DNA from: Thermoplasmata archaeon
Lineage (GTDB): Archaea > Thermoplasmatota > Thermoplasmata > JAGHBH01
Direction: 5' to 3'
Assembly (NCBI GenBank): GCA_030673205.1
Contig: DAOVJP010000077.1
Location: 1-6,580, forward strand
Length of the DNA: 6,580 nt
Shown here: positions 1 through 6,565 of the stretch, one piece after another
Numbering within the stretch: position 1 is the stretch's first letter
How the letters are laid out: the number at the start of each line of letters is the position of its first letter
The notes under the pieces: generated by a model
What the model was told of the DNA's origin: nothing
Seen by the model: the letters and a program-made list of their open reading frames with translations, nothing else
Databases searched by the model: none
Made by a program: the position numbers and the translations under genes

Positions 1-476
1 ATGGCGTGGCCGAACATCTTCTTGATGAAAGAAGGGGGCTGGGGCATCATTGTCCATATCCCTGTGTTCGGATCGAGCCTCCAAGTGTCGTTATAGCGCT
101 GTGCTCCATCCCGTCCGCCGAAAAGCCAGATATATTTATTCACATGATCGAATACCATACCGTGGTTAGATATGTGCGGAGGATTCGTTCCTCCCGTAAT
201 GTTCGTCCACACATTCGTGAACGGATCATACGTCCAAGTGTCGTTCAGATAATTCGAGCCAAATCCCCCATACAAATAGAAAAGATCGGTCTCATTGCTG
301 AAACATAAGGATGCCGCCTCCCTCGCAGGAGGACTTCCCGGACCGGTCATGTTCGTCCATGTGTTGACGAATGGGCTGTAAAGCCATGTCTCCTGGAGAA
401 CCCCGCCGGCGTTCGAGCCACCGAACATCACAGCCAGAGCCTTCTCCGCTCCAAATGCCATGCAGTGGGCGTGTCT
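1..476 (-). repeat. Second kelch block of a different subtype (residues 616 onward, continues off window)
   Basis: Units start near residues 616, 664 and 714, with a fourth beginning near 763 (FIKKMFGHA). The period is about 49-51 residues and the shared pattern is a run of small residues, an aromatic-FGG or YGG strand, then NDTW.YDP.TN.W and a PP-containing linker. The repeat shows in the DNA too: ccaagtgtcgtt occurs at 81-92 and again at 234-245, exactly 153 bases (51 codons) apart. These units resemble each other more than those of the upstream seven-repeat block, suggesting separate amplification. The block is incomplete here. Confidence 0.8.
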
Positions 477-2321
477 GGGTCCGGGCTTGGTCGGGAAGCC
501 TGGAATGTTGTTCCACATGCTCTGTTGGGAGGATGAAGAGGGCTCCATCGGTTGGAGATATCCGCTGTCGTTGTAGAGATAGGTCTTGTGGTCTGAAGAG
601 CAGTATGCGGCCCCCAAGATGTTCGGTCCTATGGATGCTCTTGTGGTCCGGAGGGTTCCGGAGGGCAGAGTGTATACGACCCCGTTCCCTGTGCTGTCGT
701 TCCCCACAAGATAATAATTCTCCACATTGGGGTCGTAGGAGACGTCGTATAGGCTGTCTGTTGGATTTATGCCGGTCAACTCGTACCATTTTCCCCAGCC
801 GCCGTCGAAGAGTTCACAGGTCTTCAGAACGCCTACGTCATCCTCTCCCCCTGCGACCAAGACATATCCGTCGGGCAGCAGTATGGCGGTGTGGAACGCC
901 CTATCCTCGGTCGCGAGGCATACATACTGTCCCTCCTCCCAATCCTCGGAATATTCCTCGCATATCGCGGTCTTCTGAGCGAACGCCGTCGTCACTCCTC
1001 CTGTGATGAGCACTCGCCCGTTCTCTAGGAGTGTGGAGGTGTGAAAAGCCCTGCCCAATGTGAGGTTACCTTTGGTCGTCCACTCGTCGTTCCAGGGATC
1101 GTATATCTCTATGGGAAGCATATATCCATTCGCGGTCTCGTCCTTCCCTCCTATCACTACCAGGTTTCCCCCATATTGACTGGTGGTGGTGTGGCCGTAT
1201 CTGGCATGTGTCATTGAGGCGGCTTGAGACCAGGTGTTCGTGCTCGTGTTGTATATGTAGCAGTCGTTGAGCGCCTGTCCGCTGTCGTCCATCCCTCCCA
1301 CTATCAGCACGTTGCCGTCGGGCAACAGTGAGGCAGTGTGATCCTTTCTCTCCGCAGGCAGTGCGTTGAGCGGTATCCACACTCCGGAGACAAGAAGCTC
1401 CGCGGTGGCTAGAACAACGCCGTTGCCTTGGCCTCCCACGACCATGGAGGTGCCGTTCTGCAAGAGCGTCATTGTATGGGAAGAGCGGGCGTCGTTCATG
1501 AAGGTCGTGTCGGCCCAAGTGTCTGTGGAGCCATCATAGAAGGAGGCGTTGTTCACTGGTCCCGGAACCCGGCTATCATGCCCACCAGTGAGGAGGATGT
1601 GGCCGGTCGAAAGGCGATGCGCGGCGTGATCCTTGGTCCCCATGGTCATGGTCTTGACCGTTGTCCAGCGAGTCGTCGTGTAGTTATAGATGATAGAGGA
1701 GGCAAGGGTCGTCCCACCGAACTCACCTCCGCTCAACAGCACGTTCCCACCGGGCAGCATGGTCGCTGAATGGCCGTACCGGGCCACGTTCAAAGAGCCA
1801 GTGGGCATCCAACGGGTGTGTGTGGCGCCCTGGAAGAAGAAGGAGGAGTTGCCGGGCGAGCCAAGCATGATCGCACCCTCGCCCCCTATTATTATATCCG
1901 TGAAGTTGCCAGGCGGAGAGTTCACCTTCTCGAATCCTGCGGTGTCCGCGGTCGCCACATAGAAATTCCCTCCTCCCGGGCCTTGAAGGCCGACGGCGCC
2001 ATATCCTACGTTAGGCAGAAGTTCCAATTCCTTCAGGTCATCCCCGAAACTTGCTCCCGGAAGCTGGCCCCACACTCCGGTACCCGGATCGTATATGGAT
2101 ATGTTACCTTCGTCTCCCACCGCTATCGCCCAACTGCTGTCATACGCCCACATCACATCGTGGAAGTCCGTGGCGGGCAGGGGAACGAATGCCTCCAGAG
2201 GCTCCGACCCAGTGTCGCCCGCCTCCGTGGATATGTCCTCCAACGGAAGGAGAGCTACAAGAGAAGTGGACAGGAACAGCACGGCCACGACTATGCTAGA
2301 TATTCGATTATGGAAACCCAT
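1..2321 (-). CDS. Secreted multi-propeller kelch-repeat protein (5' complete, 3' end cut by window)
   Basis: The frame is open from ATG at 2321 to the window edge: 773 codons, no stop. Residues 1-28 look like a Sec signal peptide (short basic start with H4, N5, R6, then a hydrophobic core about 9-25), so the protein is probably exported or membrane-anchored. Residues ~53-175 hold degenerate propeller-like units with an AVGDEGNISIYDPGTGVW pattern. Residues 181-512 hold seven kelch repeats of galactose-oxidase-like type (H-T/S-A, LLPdGnVLivGG, Y..tTnTW). Residues 616-773 hold at least three repeats of another kelch subtype (FGG...NDTW.YDP.TN.W) and the start of a fourth. About fifteen N-x-S/T sequons are present, which fits a glycosylated surface protein but does not prove it. 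No catalytic residues were recognised; ligand or adhesion roles are inference. The start is supported by the signal peptide, GGTAGG four bases upstream of the ATG, and a TATA box 45 bp upstream. A C-terminal anchor cannot be judged. Confidence 0.9.
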   Translation of the reverse strand, partial: MGFHNRISSIVVAVLFLSTSLVALLPLEDISTEAGDTGSEPLEAFVPLPATDFHDVMWAYDSSWAIAVGDEGNISIYDPGTGVWGQLPGASFGDDLKELELLPNVGYGAVGLQGPGGGNFYVATADTAGFEKVNSPPGNFTDIIIGGEGAIMLGSPGNSSFFFQGATHTRWMPTGSLNVARYGHSATMLPGGNVLLSGGEFGGTTLASSIIYNYTTTRWTTVKTMTMGTKDHAAHRLSTGHILLTGGHDSRVPGPVNNASFYDGSTDTWADTTFMNDARSSHTMTLLQNGTSMVVGGQGNGVVLATAELLVSGVWIPLNALPAERKDHTASLLPDGNVLIVGGMDDSGQALNDCYIYNTSTNTWSQAASMTHARYGHTTTSQYGGNLVVIGGKDETANGYMLPIEIYDPWNDEWTTKGNLTLGRAFHTSTLLENGRVLITGGVTTAFAQKTAICEEYSEDWEEGQYVCLATEDRAFHTAILLPDGYVLVAGGEDDVGVLKTCELFDGGWGKWYELTGINPTDSLYDVSYDPNVENYYLVGNDSTGNGVVYTLPSGTLRTTRASIGPNILGAAYCSSDHKTYLYNDSGYLQPMEPSSSSQQSMWNNIPGFPTKPGPRHAHCMAFGAEKALAVMFGGSNAGGVLQETWLYSPFVNTWTNMTGPGSPPAREAASLCFSNETDLFYLYGGFGSNYLNDTWTYDPFTNVWTNITGGTNPPHISNHGMVFDHVNKYIWLFGGRDGAQRYNDTWRLDPNTGIWTMMPQPPSFIKKMFGHA
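786..1781 (-). repeat. Seven-repeat kelch block (residues 181-512), likely one complete beta-propeller
   Basis: Seven consecutive units of roughly 45-50 residues start near residues 181 (RYGHSATMLPGGNVLLSGG), 231 (DHAAHRLSTGHILLTGG), 278 (ARSSHTMTLLQNGTSMVVGG), 325 (RKDHTASLLPDGNVLIVGG), 374 (RYGHTTTSQYGGNLVVIGG), 423 (GRAFHTSTLLENGRVLITGG) and 473 (DRAFHTAILLPDGYVLVAGG). Each has a small polar residue-histidine-threonine/serine turn, a hydrophobic strand and a glycine pair, and most end in Y/F...TxxW. Kelch propellers commonly have six or seven blades, so this block can close on itself. Repeats 3, 6 and 7 have lost or altered the terminal tryptophan motif. Confidence 0.85.
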
Positions 2322-2331
2322 CTTTCCTACC
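2322..2331 (-). promoter_or_regulatory. Ribosome binding site of the kelch gene
   Basis: On the minus strand GGTAGGAAAG directly precedes the ATG, placing AGG four bases from the start. The argS start has the same AGGAAAG-ATGG context, which supports this start codon. The match to the archaeal GGAGGTGA consensus is only partial. Confidence 0.5.
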
Positions 2332-2360
2332 AGCCTATAGGCAGTGAATAAGGTACGCCT

Positions 2361-2378
2361 ATATGTATAAACTTTTCG
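2361..2378 (-). promoter_or_regulatory. TATA box and BRE-like element for the kelch gene
   Basis: The minus strand reads CGAAAAG followed by TTTATACATAT, a good match to an archaeal BRE plus TATA box. Its centre lies about 45 bp upstream of the kelch ATG. With the usual 25 or so bp from box centre to transcription start, the leader would be near 20 nt, long enough to include the GGTAGG site. It sits just after the argS stop codon, so the kelch gene can be transcribed independently of the prf1-argS operon. Confidence 0.7.
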
Positions 2379-2415
2379 TACTCTCTCCTCCCAGTCGCCT
2401 ATGCCCTTCCCTGCC

Positions 2416-4146
2416 CTACATCTCTTCCAGCGCCGTAAGGCCCAACAGGTCCAGACAGATGGCGAGAACAACCTTGGAGGCGTAGACGAGTGCCAGTCGT
2501 GGTCCCCTCAACTCCTCATCCGCGTTCAGCACGGGGCAGTCCCTGTAGAATTGGTTGAAGAGCATGGCGGCGTGGTGGGCGTAGCTGGCCATGAGGTGAG
2601 GCCGCATGCTCTCCGAGCACTCCTCCACCATGTTCGGCAGGTATGCCAGGTGTTTGATGAGGGTTATCTCCGAGGGATGGATCAACAATGCGATATCATC
2701 CCCGTCCCTCCCTCCATCTTCTCCCTTCCTCAATATGCTTGCTGCCCTGGCATAGCTGTATTGGATGAACGGGGCGCTGTCCCCCTCGAAGCTGAGCGCA
2801 TCCTCCCATCTGAACGTCATCTTCTTCTCCGGCTGGACCCTGATTATGTTGTATCGGACAGCGCTGACCCCTACGGCCTCCGCTATCCTCTCCCTCTCCT
2901 TCTCGGAGAGTTCCAACCGCCTCTTGCTCACTTCATCCATGGCACGGGCCACCGCCTCTTCCAGGAGGTCATCGAAATACACCACCGTCCCCTTGCGCGT
3001 GGACATCTTCCCCTCCGGAAGGCTCACGAAGGAGTAGAACACCACCTCCGGCTTCTTCGTCTGGCCCAACAGTTCCAGGCATACGGCTATCTGTTTCGCC
3101 TCCAGTCTGTGATCTTCGCCAAGGACGTTCACCACCCTGTCCCATTTTCTGTATTTCCAAAGGTGGTATGCTATGTCCCTGGTGGCGTAGAGGCTGGTGC
3201 CGTCACCCCGGGTGAAGAAGAACTTGGTATTCCTGCCCTTCACGCCATAGGGCTCCATGTCTATGAACCAGGCGCCGTTGTCGTCCTGGCTTGCCTCTGG
3301 CCGTTCCTTCAGGCCTTCTATCACATCGGCGACGCTACCGTCCTTCATGAACCGGGATTCGTTGATGAAACTGTGGATATGTATATTCGCCCTCTCCAGG
3401 GCGGGGGTTATCTTCGTCTCCATGATGTCCGTGCATGCGCTGTCCACATATTCCTGGAGTGGTGTCCCGTTCACATCCAGCTTTGCCTGCGTCTCAAGGG
3501 CGTGGAGCCATCCTCTCAATTCTTCCTTCGTCTCTTCATTTTCCATTAGGTGTGAGGCATATTGGTATGGTCCCAGGAACCCCGCCTTCTCTTCCTCCCC
3601 CACCTTCCCCCACAGGCTCCGCCCATAGGCCAGCGTCACCGCCTGTCGGCCCATGTCATCCACATAATATTGGGTCTCCACCTCGTACCCCGCCCTCATG
3701 CATATCCGGGCCAGAGTATCGCCCAGTATGGGGTTCCTAGCCCTTCCCACATGAAGTTTGTCGGTGGGATTCGCGCTCGTGTGCTCCAGTACCATCTTCA
3801 TACCCTGTGGCGGGAGTTGTCCATACCCCTCTTCCAATATCATTGGGATGGCGGTCCTCACCGCCCAGTCGGGGTCCATACAGAAGTTCACATAGCCGTT
3901 GGTGGCCTGGACATCGGCTATCTCCTTTGCCGCAGCCATTGTGGGGAGCAGCTTTTCCACGAGCTCTTCCGCTATGAGCTTGGGCGGTTTCCGCAATATT
4001 TTGGCAAAGGTGAAACACGGGAGCGCGATGTCACCCATAGTCGGGTCCGGCCTCTCGAACGGAGGTGCCTCCACGCCCCATGAAGAAAGTATAGGAGAGC
4101 ACAGGTCGGTGACCACACTCTTGAAGGATGAGAAGAGACTATCCAT
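2416..4146 (-). CDS. argS: Arginyl-tRNA synthetase (class I)
   Basis: ArgRS uses ATP to join arginine to tRNA-Arg in the cytoplasm for protein synthesis. The 576-residue product has the usual length for the family. Residues ~1-110 form the N-terminal tRNA-recognition (Add-1-like) domain. The catalytic core begins at EHTSANPTDKLHVGRARNP (121-139), with the HIGH-class signature as HVGR at 132-135. It continues through YYVDDMGRQ (160-168), LYATRDIAYH (319-328) and LGEDHRLE (342-349) to KMSTRKG (380-386). The C-terminal helical anticodon-binding domain runs from about 455 (FEGDSAPFIQYSYARAASI) to the end. The stop is TAG. The ATG overlaps the end of prf1 by 8 nt and has GGTGAGG upstream, so argS is cotranscribed with prf1 and probably translationally coupled to it. 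I recall HVGR as usual in archaeal ArgRS, so I do not treat it as a defect. Confidence 0.97.
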   Translation of the reverse strand: MDSLFSSFKSVVTDLCSPILSSWGVEAPPFERPDPTMGDIALPCFTFAKILRKPPKLIAEELVEKLLPTMAAAKEIADVQATNGYVNFCMDPDWAVRTAIPMILEEGYGQLPPQGMKMVLEHTSANPTDKLHVGRARNPILGDTLARICMRAGYEVETQYYVDDMGRQAVTLAYGRSLWGKVGEEEKAGFLGPYQYASHLMENEETKEELRGWLHALETQAKLDVNGTPLQEYVDSACTDIMETKITPALERANIHIHSFINESRFMKDGSVADVIEGLKERPEASQDDNGAWFIDMEPYGVKGRNTKFFFTRGDGTSLYATRDIAYHLWKYRKWDRVVNVLGEDHRLEAKQIAVCLELLGQTKKPEVVFYSFVSLPEGKMSTRKGTVVYFDDLLEEAVARAMDEVSKRRLELSEKERERIAEAVGVSAVRYNIIRVQPEKKMTFRWEDALSFEGDSAPFIQYSYARAASILRKGEDGGRDGDDIALLIHPSEITLIKHLAYLPNMVEECSESMRPHLMASYAHHAAMLFNQFYRDCPVLNADEELRGPRLALVYASKVVLAICLDLLGLTALEEM

Positions 4147-5374
4147 CTTTCCTCACCTTGTATCTAAGGAGGACGGCCACGCCACCGAAGGCGTTGAGAA
4201 GCATCCCTCCCTCTTCCGTCTCTCCCGAGATGAGTTCCACCTTGGTGCCGCTCTGCTCGGCCAGATCATAATACTCGTCTACTATGTCCTTCTTGCTCTC
4301 TTCGGTCATGTTAGCACCGCAGTCCGGACACTTGGGTGAAGGACCTGGACCCTTCACCGTTCTCTTGACCTCCTTCCCGCAAGAGGTGCACTTATATTCC
4401 ACCCTATGTTTTCGCAAGGCCTCGGAGACCAGCAGCACGTCCACAGCCCCACTGCCCAGCGTGCGAAGCACATCCTCATCCCCATACGATGCGAGGCCGC
4501 CGTCCGGCTTCCTCACCTCCTGCATGAACCTCTGGACCAGCACCTTCTCTCGCATCATATCCACATCGGCCAAGGTCGTGGCCGCGTTCTGCACCATCTC
4601 CTTGATCCCATATTCATCCGTATACCCCGTGTCGATGAGGTCCATGACCTTCTTCTTCAACTCATGGTGCAGATAATCCTTCTCCGCGAAGAAACGTTTG
4701 GTCTGACCCGGCCCGCCGATGATAACCCCCTGAAGCTCCTCCTCGGCCAGGAAGGCATCGTTGGCTATGTTCCCCACTTTCTTGAAATACTCGTGCACCG
4801 CCAACTCTATCAAACGCTCGAAACGAACAGAGGACTGACCACCCTGGCGATGCTTCCCCATGACACGGGACAGGAAGTTCTTGATGATGACTATCCTCTT
4901 CCCCTTGAGCAGACCGATGGTACACTCGTTCCTGTCTATGACAATGAGACCATAGCTCTTCTTCTCGACCAACATGTCCTCCAAGGGCTCGAGATAGAAT
5001 TTGTTATCGCAACGATACAGGTATGTGACGATCTCGTCCGGGGGCTCCAACACATAGGCCACCATGCTGGTCTGGTCCCCGCCCGAAGGGATGTGCCCCA
5101 CGAAGAACACCACCCCATGCTCCGGCGGGGTCTTGTAGACCTTGAGCCTGCTCATGATGGACTCTATGGCCCCCATAACATTCTTCTTGGTGCTCTTGGA
5201 CTTGATGTTGCTGCTCTGCGAATACTCGTTCCTAAGATATGCCATCACATCAGATATCTGGCGGCTATGAGGAACGTAGAGCGAGACGAGCTCGGTACCT
5301 CTCCCCGAGAGATCACGCAACTCCTCCAGAGCGCGTTTGAAATCATATCTGGCACGGTCCACGGACTCGGACAT
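4139..5374 (-). CDS. prf1: Peptide chain release factor aRF1
   Basis: aRF1 recognises UAA, UAG and UGA in the ribosomal A site and triggers hydrolysis of peptidyl-tRNA; in archaea it works with aEF1A and the recycling ATPase ABCE1. The 411-residue protein has the full family architecture. The N domain carries the stop-codon motifs NIKS (56-59) and YxCxxxF (Y120, C122, F126). The M domain carries GKHRQGGQSSVRFER (173-187), with the catalytic GGQ at 178-180. The C domain carries a four-cysteine zinc site (C329, C332, C349, C352) and ends in the family-typical EGGMLLNAFGGVAVLLRY. No motif is missing. The stop is TAG. The start at MSESVDRARYDFKRALEEL fits the family N terminus. The next gene, argS, overlaps by 8 nt. 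The TATA box is so close to the ATG that the mRNA is probably leaderless. Confidence 0.98.
   Translation of the reverse strand: MSESVDRARYDFKRALEELRDLSGRGTELVSLYVPHSRQISDVMAYLRNEYSQSSNIKSKSTKKNVMGAIESIMSRLKVYKTPPEHGVVFFVGHIPSGGDQTSMVAYVLEPPDEIVTYLYRCDNKFYLEPLEDMLVEKKSYGLIVIDRNECTIGLLKGKRIVIIKNFLSRVMGKHRQGGQSSVRFERLIELAVHEYFKKVGNIANDAFLAEEELQGVIIGGPGQTKRFFAEKDYLHHELKKKVMDLIDTGYTDEYGIKEMVQNAATTLADVDMMREKVLVQRFMQEVRKPDGGLASYGDEDVLRTLGSGAVDVLLVSEALRKHRVEYKCTSCGKEVKRTVKGPGPSPKCPDCGANMTEESKKDIVDEYYDLAEQSGTKVELISGETEEGGMLLNAFGGVAVLLRYKVRKDG
4147..4157 (-). promoter_or_regulatory. Ribosome binding site of argS inside the prf1 3' end
   Basis: The minus strand reads GGTGAGGAAAG immediately before the argS ATG, a strong Shine-Dalgarno match (GGTGA) about six bases from the start. 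It lies within the last codons of prf1, so ribosomes finishing prf1 could reinitiate at argS, and it supports ATG at 4146 as the true start. Confidence 0.7.
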
Positions 5375-5395
5375 GCTCCCCTGAGCGAAGGCTGC

Positions 5396-5411
5396 TATTA
5401 TAAGCCTTTCT
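5396..5411 (-). promoter_or_regulatory. TATA box and BRE-like element for prf1-argS
   Basis: The minus strand reads AGAAAGG followed by CTTATAATA, a purine-rich BRE-like stretch and a TATA box. The box centre is about 26 bp upstream of the prf1 ATG, which predicts transcription starting at or within a few bases of the ATG. The nearby GGGGAG is only one base from the ATG, too close for a normal Shine-Dalgarno site, which agrees with leaderless translation. Confidence 0.6.
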
Positions 5412-5510
5412 CCGCCTGCGGGGTCTGGTCAGAGGTCAATCCCCGGTTCCCGTGCTTGGTGTAGCGCCATGCGAATGAGATGTATGCCCCCATCACCTTT
5501 GCCCTGTTGT

Positions 5511-5558
5511 CCCTATTTCTTCATTATCCTGCAATACGGGCAAGTTGGAAAGATAGGG
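5511..5558. repeat. Weak inverted repeat downstream of the TIR gene
   Basis: CCCTAT at 5511-5516 can pair with ATAGGG at 5553-5558 (six pairs), and the stem can be extended through a mismatch or G-U position by pyrimidine/purine runs. The loop is long, about 30 bases, and no T-run follows on the minus strand, so it is a poor terminator candidate and may be chance. Confidence 0.25.
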
Positions 5559-5580
5559 TTATTGAAGAACAGATGGAGGT

Positions 5581-6540
5581 CTAAGTGCCTTTATTTCTTC
5601 TTTCATGGATTTCTATGTCTAAGAATCCTTTCATACTCTCTATTTCTTCCTTGGAACTTGGAGATAACAGGCCATCGAAAACAACTACAAGAATTCCCTC
5701 ACCGCCTCTTCCATGGACACCTGCTTTTATGGGATCCAATATTTTTTTGACTTTCTCTACGGTCTTTGCGTCGTTTACAAGAATACTTGTGATAAATCTG
5801 TCTTTTTCCTTGGCCCGAAGTGTCGCGAACGCTTGTGTATATACTGATGCCAGTATGTTATCAACTCTATTATCGAGCATACTAGGTGATGCTTTAGAAT
5901 AAAGCTCGGCTATGCCATCATAGGTTGCCGCATCTACGGTCTGAATTGTTTTTGAATAGGTCGTCTTCTTTGTTAAGGAGCTTTCAATTTTTCGTGTTGT
6001 TTCCAGTAATTCTTCTAGCATTTCTCTCTCGGCAGTAGTCTTTTCAACAGTCTCCGTTGGGCAAGGAGGGATGTTTTTGAGTTTCTCATCAAGATCTGGC
6101 CAGTACTTCTCAAAAGCTGATTTCAGTCTTTCATCGGTTAGCCTAAGTTCCGGTACATTATTCTTGTTGATGTCTGCAACTAGCTTCTGTATATCGTCTT
6201 TCGAATATATTGTCCATTGGAATTTTGATAGTGGTCCATCTAATTTTGCGTTCTTAATATCGTAAAGAAATGTACATACCCTCGATTTTTCCATTTTCTT
6301 CGAAAGTGCCCCTGCTTCAAATAAAAGCCAAGGTGCGTTAGTGCTGTCTTCTGTTATGCAGACAATGCCAAAGTCTGTTTCTTGAAGTTGTTCGCTCAAT
6401 TTTGGTGACCAGTTTAGACCTTTTTCCATGTCTGGAGAGAAGAAAGGATTACATGTTTGAATGACATCAGGTAACCAGTTTGCAAAAGCTTCTCCCACTT
6501 GTTTCCCTCTTGCTCCTGACCAAGCTATAAAAATCTCCAT
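5581..6540 (-). CDS. TIR-domain protein with unrecognised C-terminal domain (putative NADase effector)
   Basis: Residues 1-~115 match the prokaryotic TIR-like family: MEIFIAWSG at the N terminus, WLPDVIQ (22-28), a SPDMEKGLNW stretch (35-44), FGIVCIT (57-63) and NAPWLLFEAGALSK (68-81). E75 in that last motif sits where family members carry the catalytic glutamate; many such domains cleave NAD+ or make signalling nucleotides, often in antiphage defence. Residues ~160-192 are charged and helical, a possible coiled coil. Residues ~200-319 form an alpha/beta domain I cannot assign, with strands near 249-255 (FITSILV) and 283-289 (ILVVVFD). No membrane segment or signal peptide is seen, so it is probably cytosolic. 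The stop is TAG. The gene is AT-rich: two 60-base rows counted 26 and 21 G+C, against 34-36 in rows of argS and prf1, suggesting transfer. The start fits the family's usual N terminus. NADase activity is inferred. Confidence 0.88.
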   Translation of the reverse strand: MEIFIAWSGARGKQVGEAFANWLPDVIQTCNPFFSPDMEKGLNWSPKLSEQLQETDFGIVCITEDSTNAPWLLFEAGALSKKMEKSRVCTFLYDIKNAKLDGPLSKFQWTIYSKDDIQKLVADINKNNVPELRLTDERLKSAFEKYWPDLDEKLKNIPPCPTETVEKTTAEREMLEELLETTRKIESSLTKKTTYSKTIQTVDAATYDGIAELYSKASPSMLDNRVDNILASVYTQAFATLRAKEKDRFITSILVNDAKTVEKVKKILDPIKAGVHGRGGEGILVVVFDGLLSPSSKEEIESMKGFLDIEIHERRNKGT

Positions 6541-6565
6541 GTTACTTACCTAAATGTCATAGTGG

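Larger units (their letters stand above)
5375..5580. other. Intergenic region between the TIR gene and prf1
   Basis: This 206-base gap contains the prf1 promoter at its low-coordinate end and a weak inverted repeat at 5511-5558. It also has one open minus-strand frame of 31 codons (ATG at 5493, TAA at 5398-5400; product begins MGAYISFAWRYTKHG). That frame runs through the prf1 TATA box, shows no recognisable family, and its only Shine-Dalgarno-like GGTGA runs into the start codon, so I do not call it a gene. No tRNA-like fold was found; the GGTTC near 5445 lacks the rest of a T-loop. The shift from AT-richer to GC-richer sequence falls in or near this region. Confidence 0.6.

Noticed and set aside
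292..1518. Minus-strand frames at 292-789 and 1066-1518 in another phase
   Set aside because: They are out of frame with the continuous 773-codon kelch frame, which shows repeats and a signal peptide; these are Arg-rich shadows.
371..2351. Plus-strand frames opposite the kelch gene (such as 371-1006, 1428-1769 and 1770-2351)
   Set aside because: No family resemblance and no fitting promoter; all are explained as antisense of the kelch repeats.
2401..3549. Long plus-strand open frame (382 codons) opposite argS
   Set aside because: It is antisense to a fully motif-supported ArgRS, has no recognisable domain and a His/Pro/Arg/Leu-rich composition typical of a shadow of GC-biased codons.
3739..3753. 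Apparent loss of the last His of the ArgRS HIGH motif (HVGR)
   Set aside because: The surrounding signature (HTSANPT...HVGRARNP.LGDTLAR) is well kept and I recall this form as common in archaeal ArgRS, so it is not evidence of inactivation.
4406..5464. Long plus-strand open frame (352 codons) opposite prf1
   Set aside because: It is antisense to aRF1 with all its motifs intact; the translation is compositionally odd and resembles no family.
5411..5480. Possible tRNA or tRNA fragment near GGTCAATCCCCGGTTCC
   Set aside because: No T-loop consensus, no acceptor stem and no cloverleaf could be built on either strand; only a 5-bp CGGGG/CCCCG pairing is present.
5581..6540. Assigning the TIR gene to a named system such as Thoeris
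   Set aside because: No ThsA-like partner or other defence gene is visible, and a TIR domain alone cannot place it in a named system.
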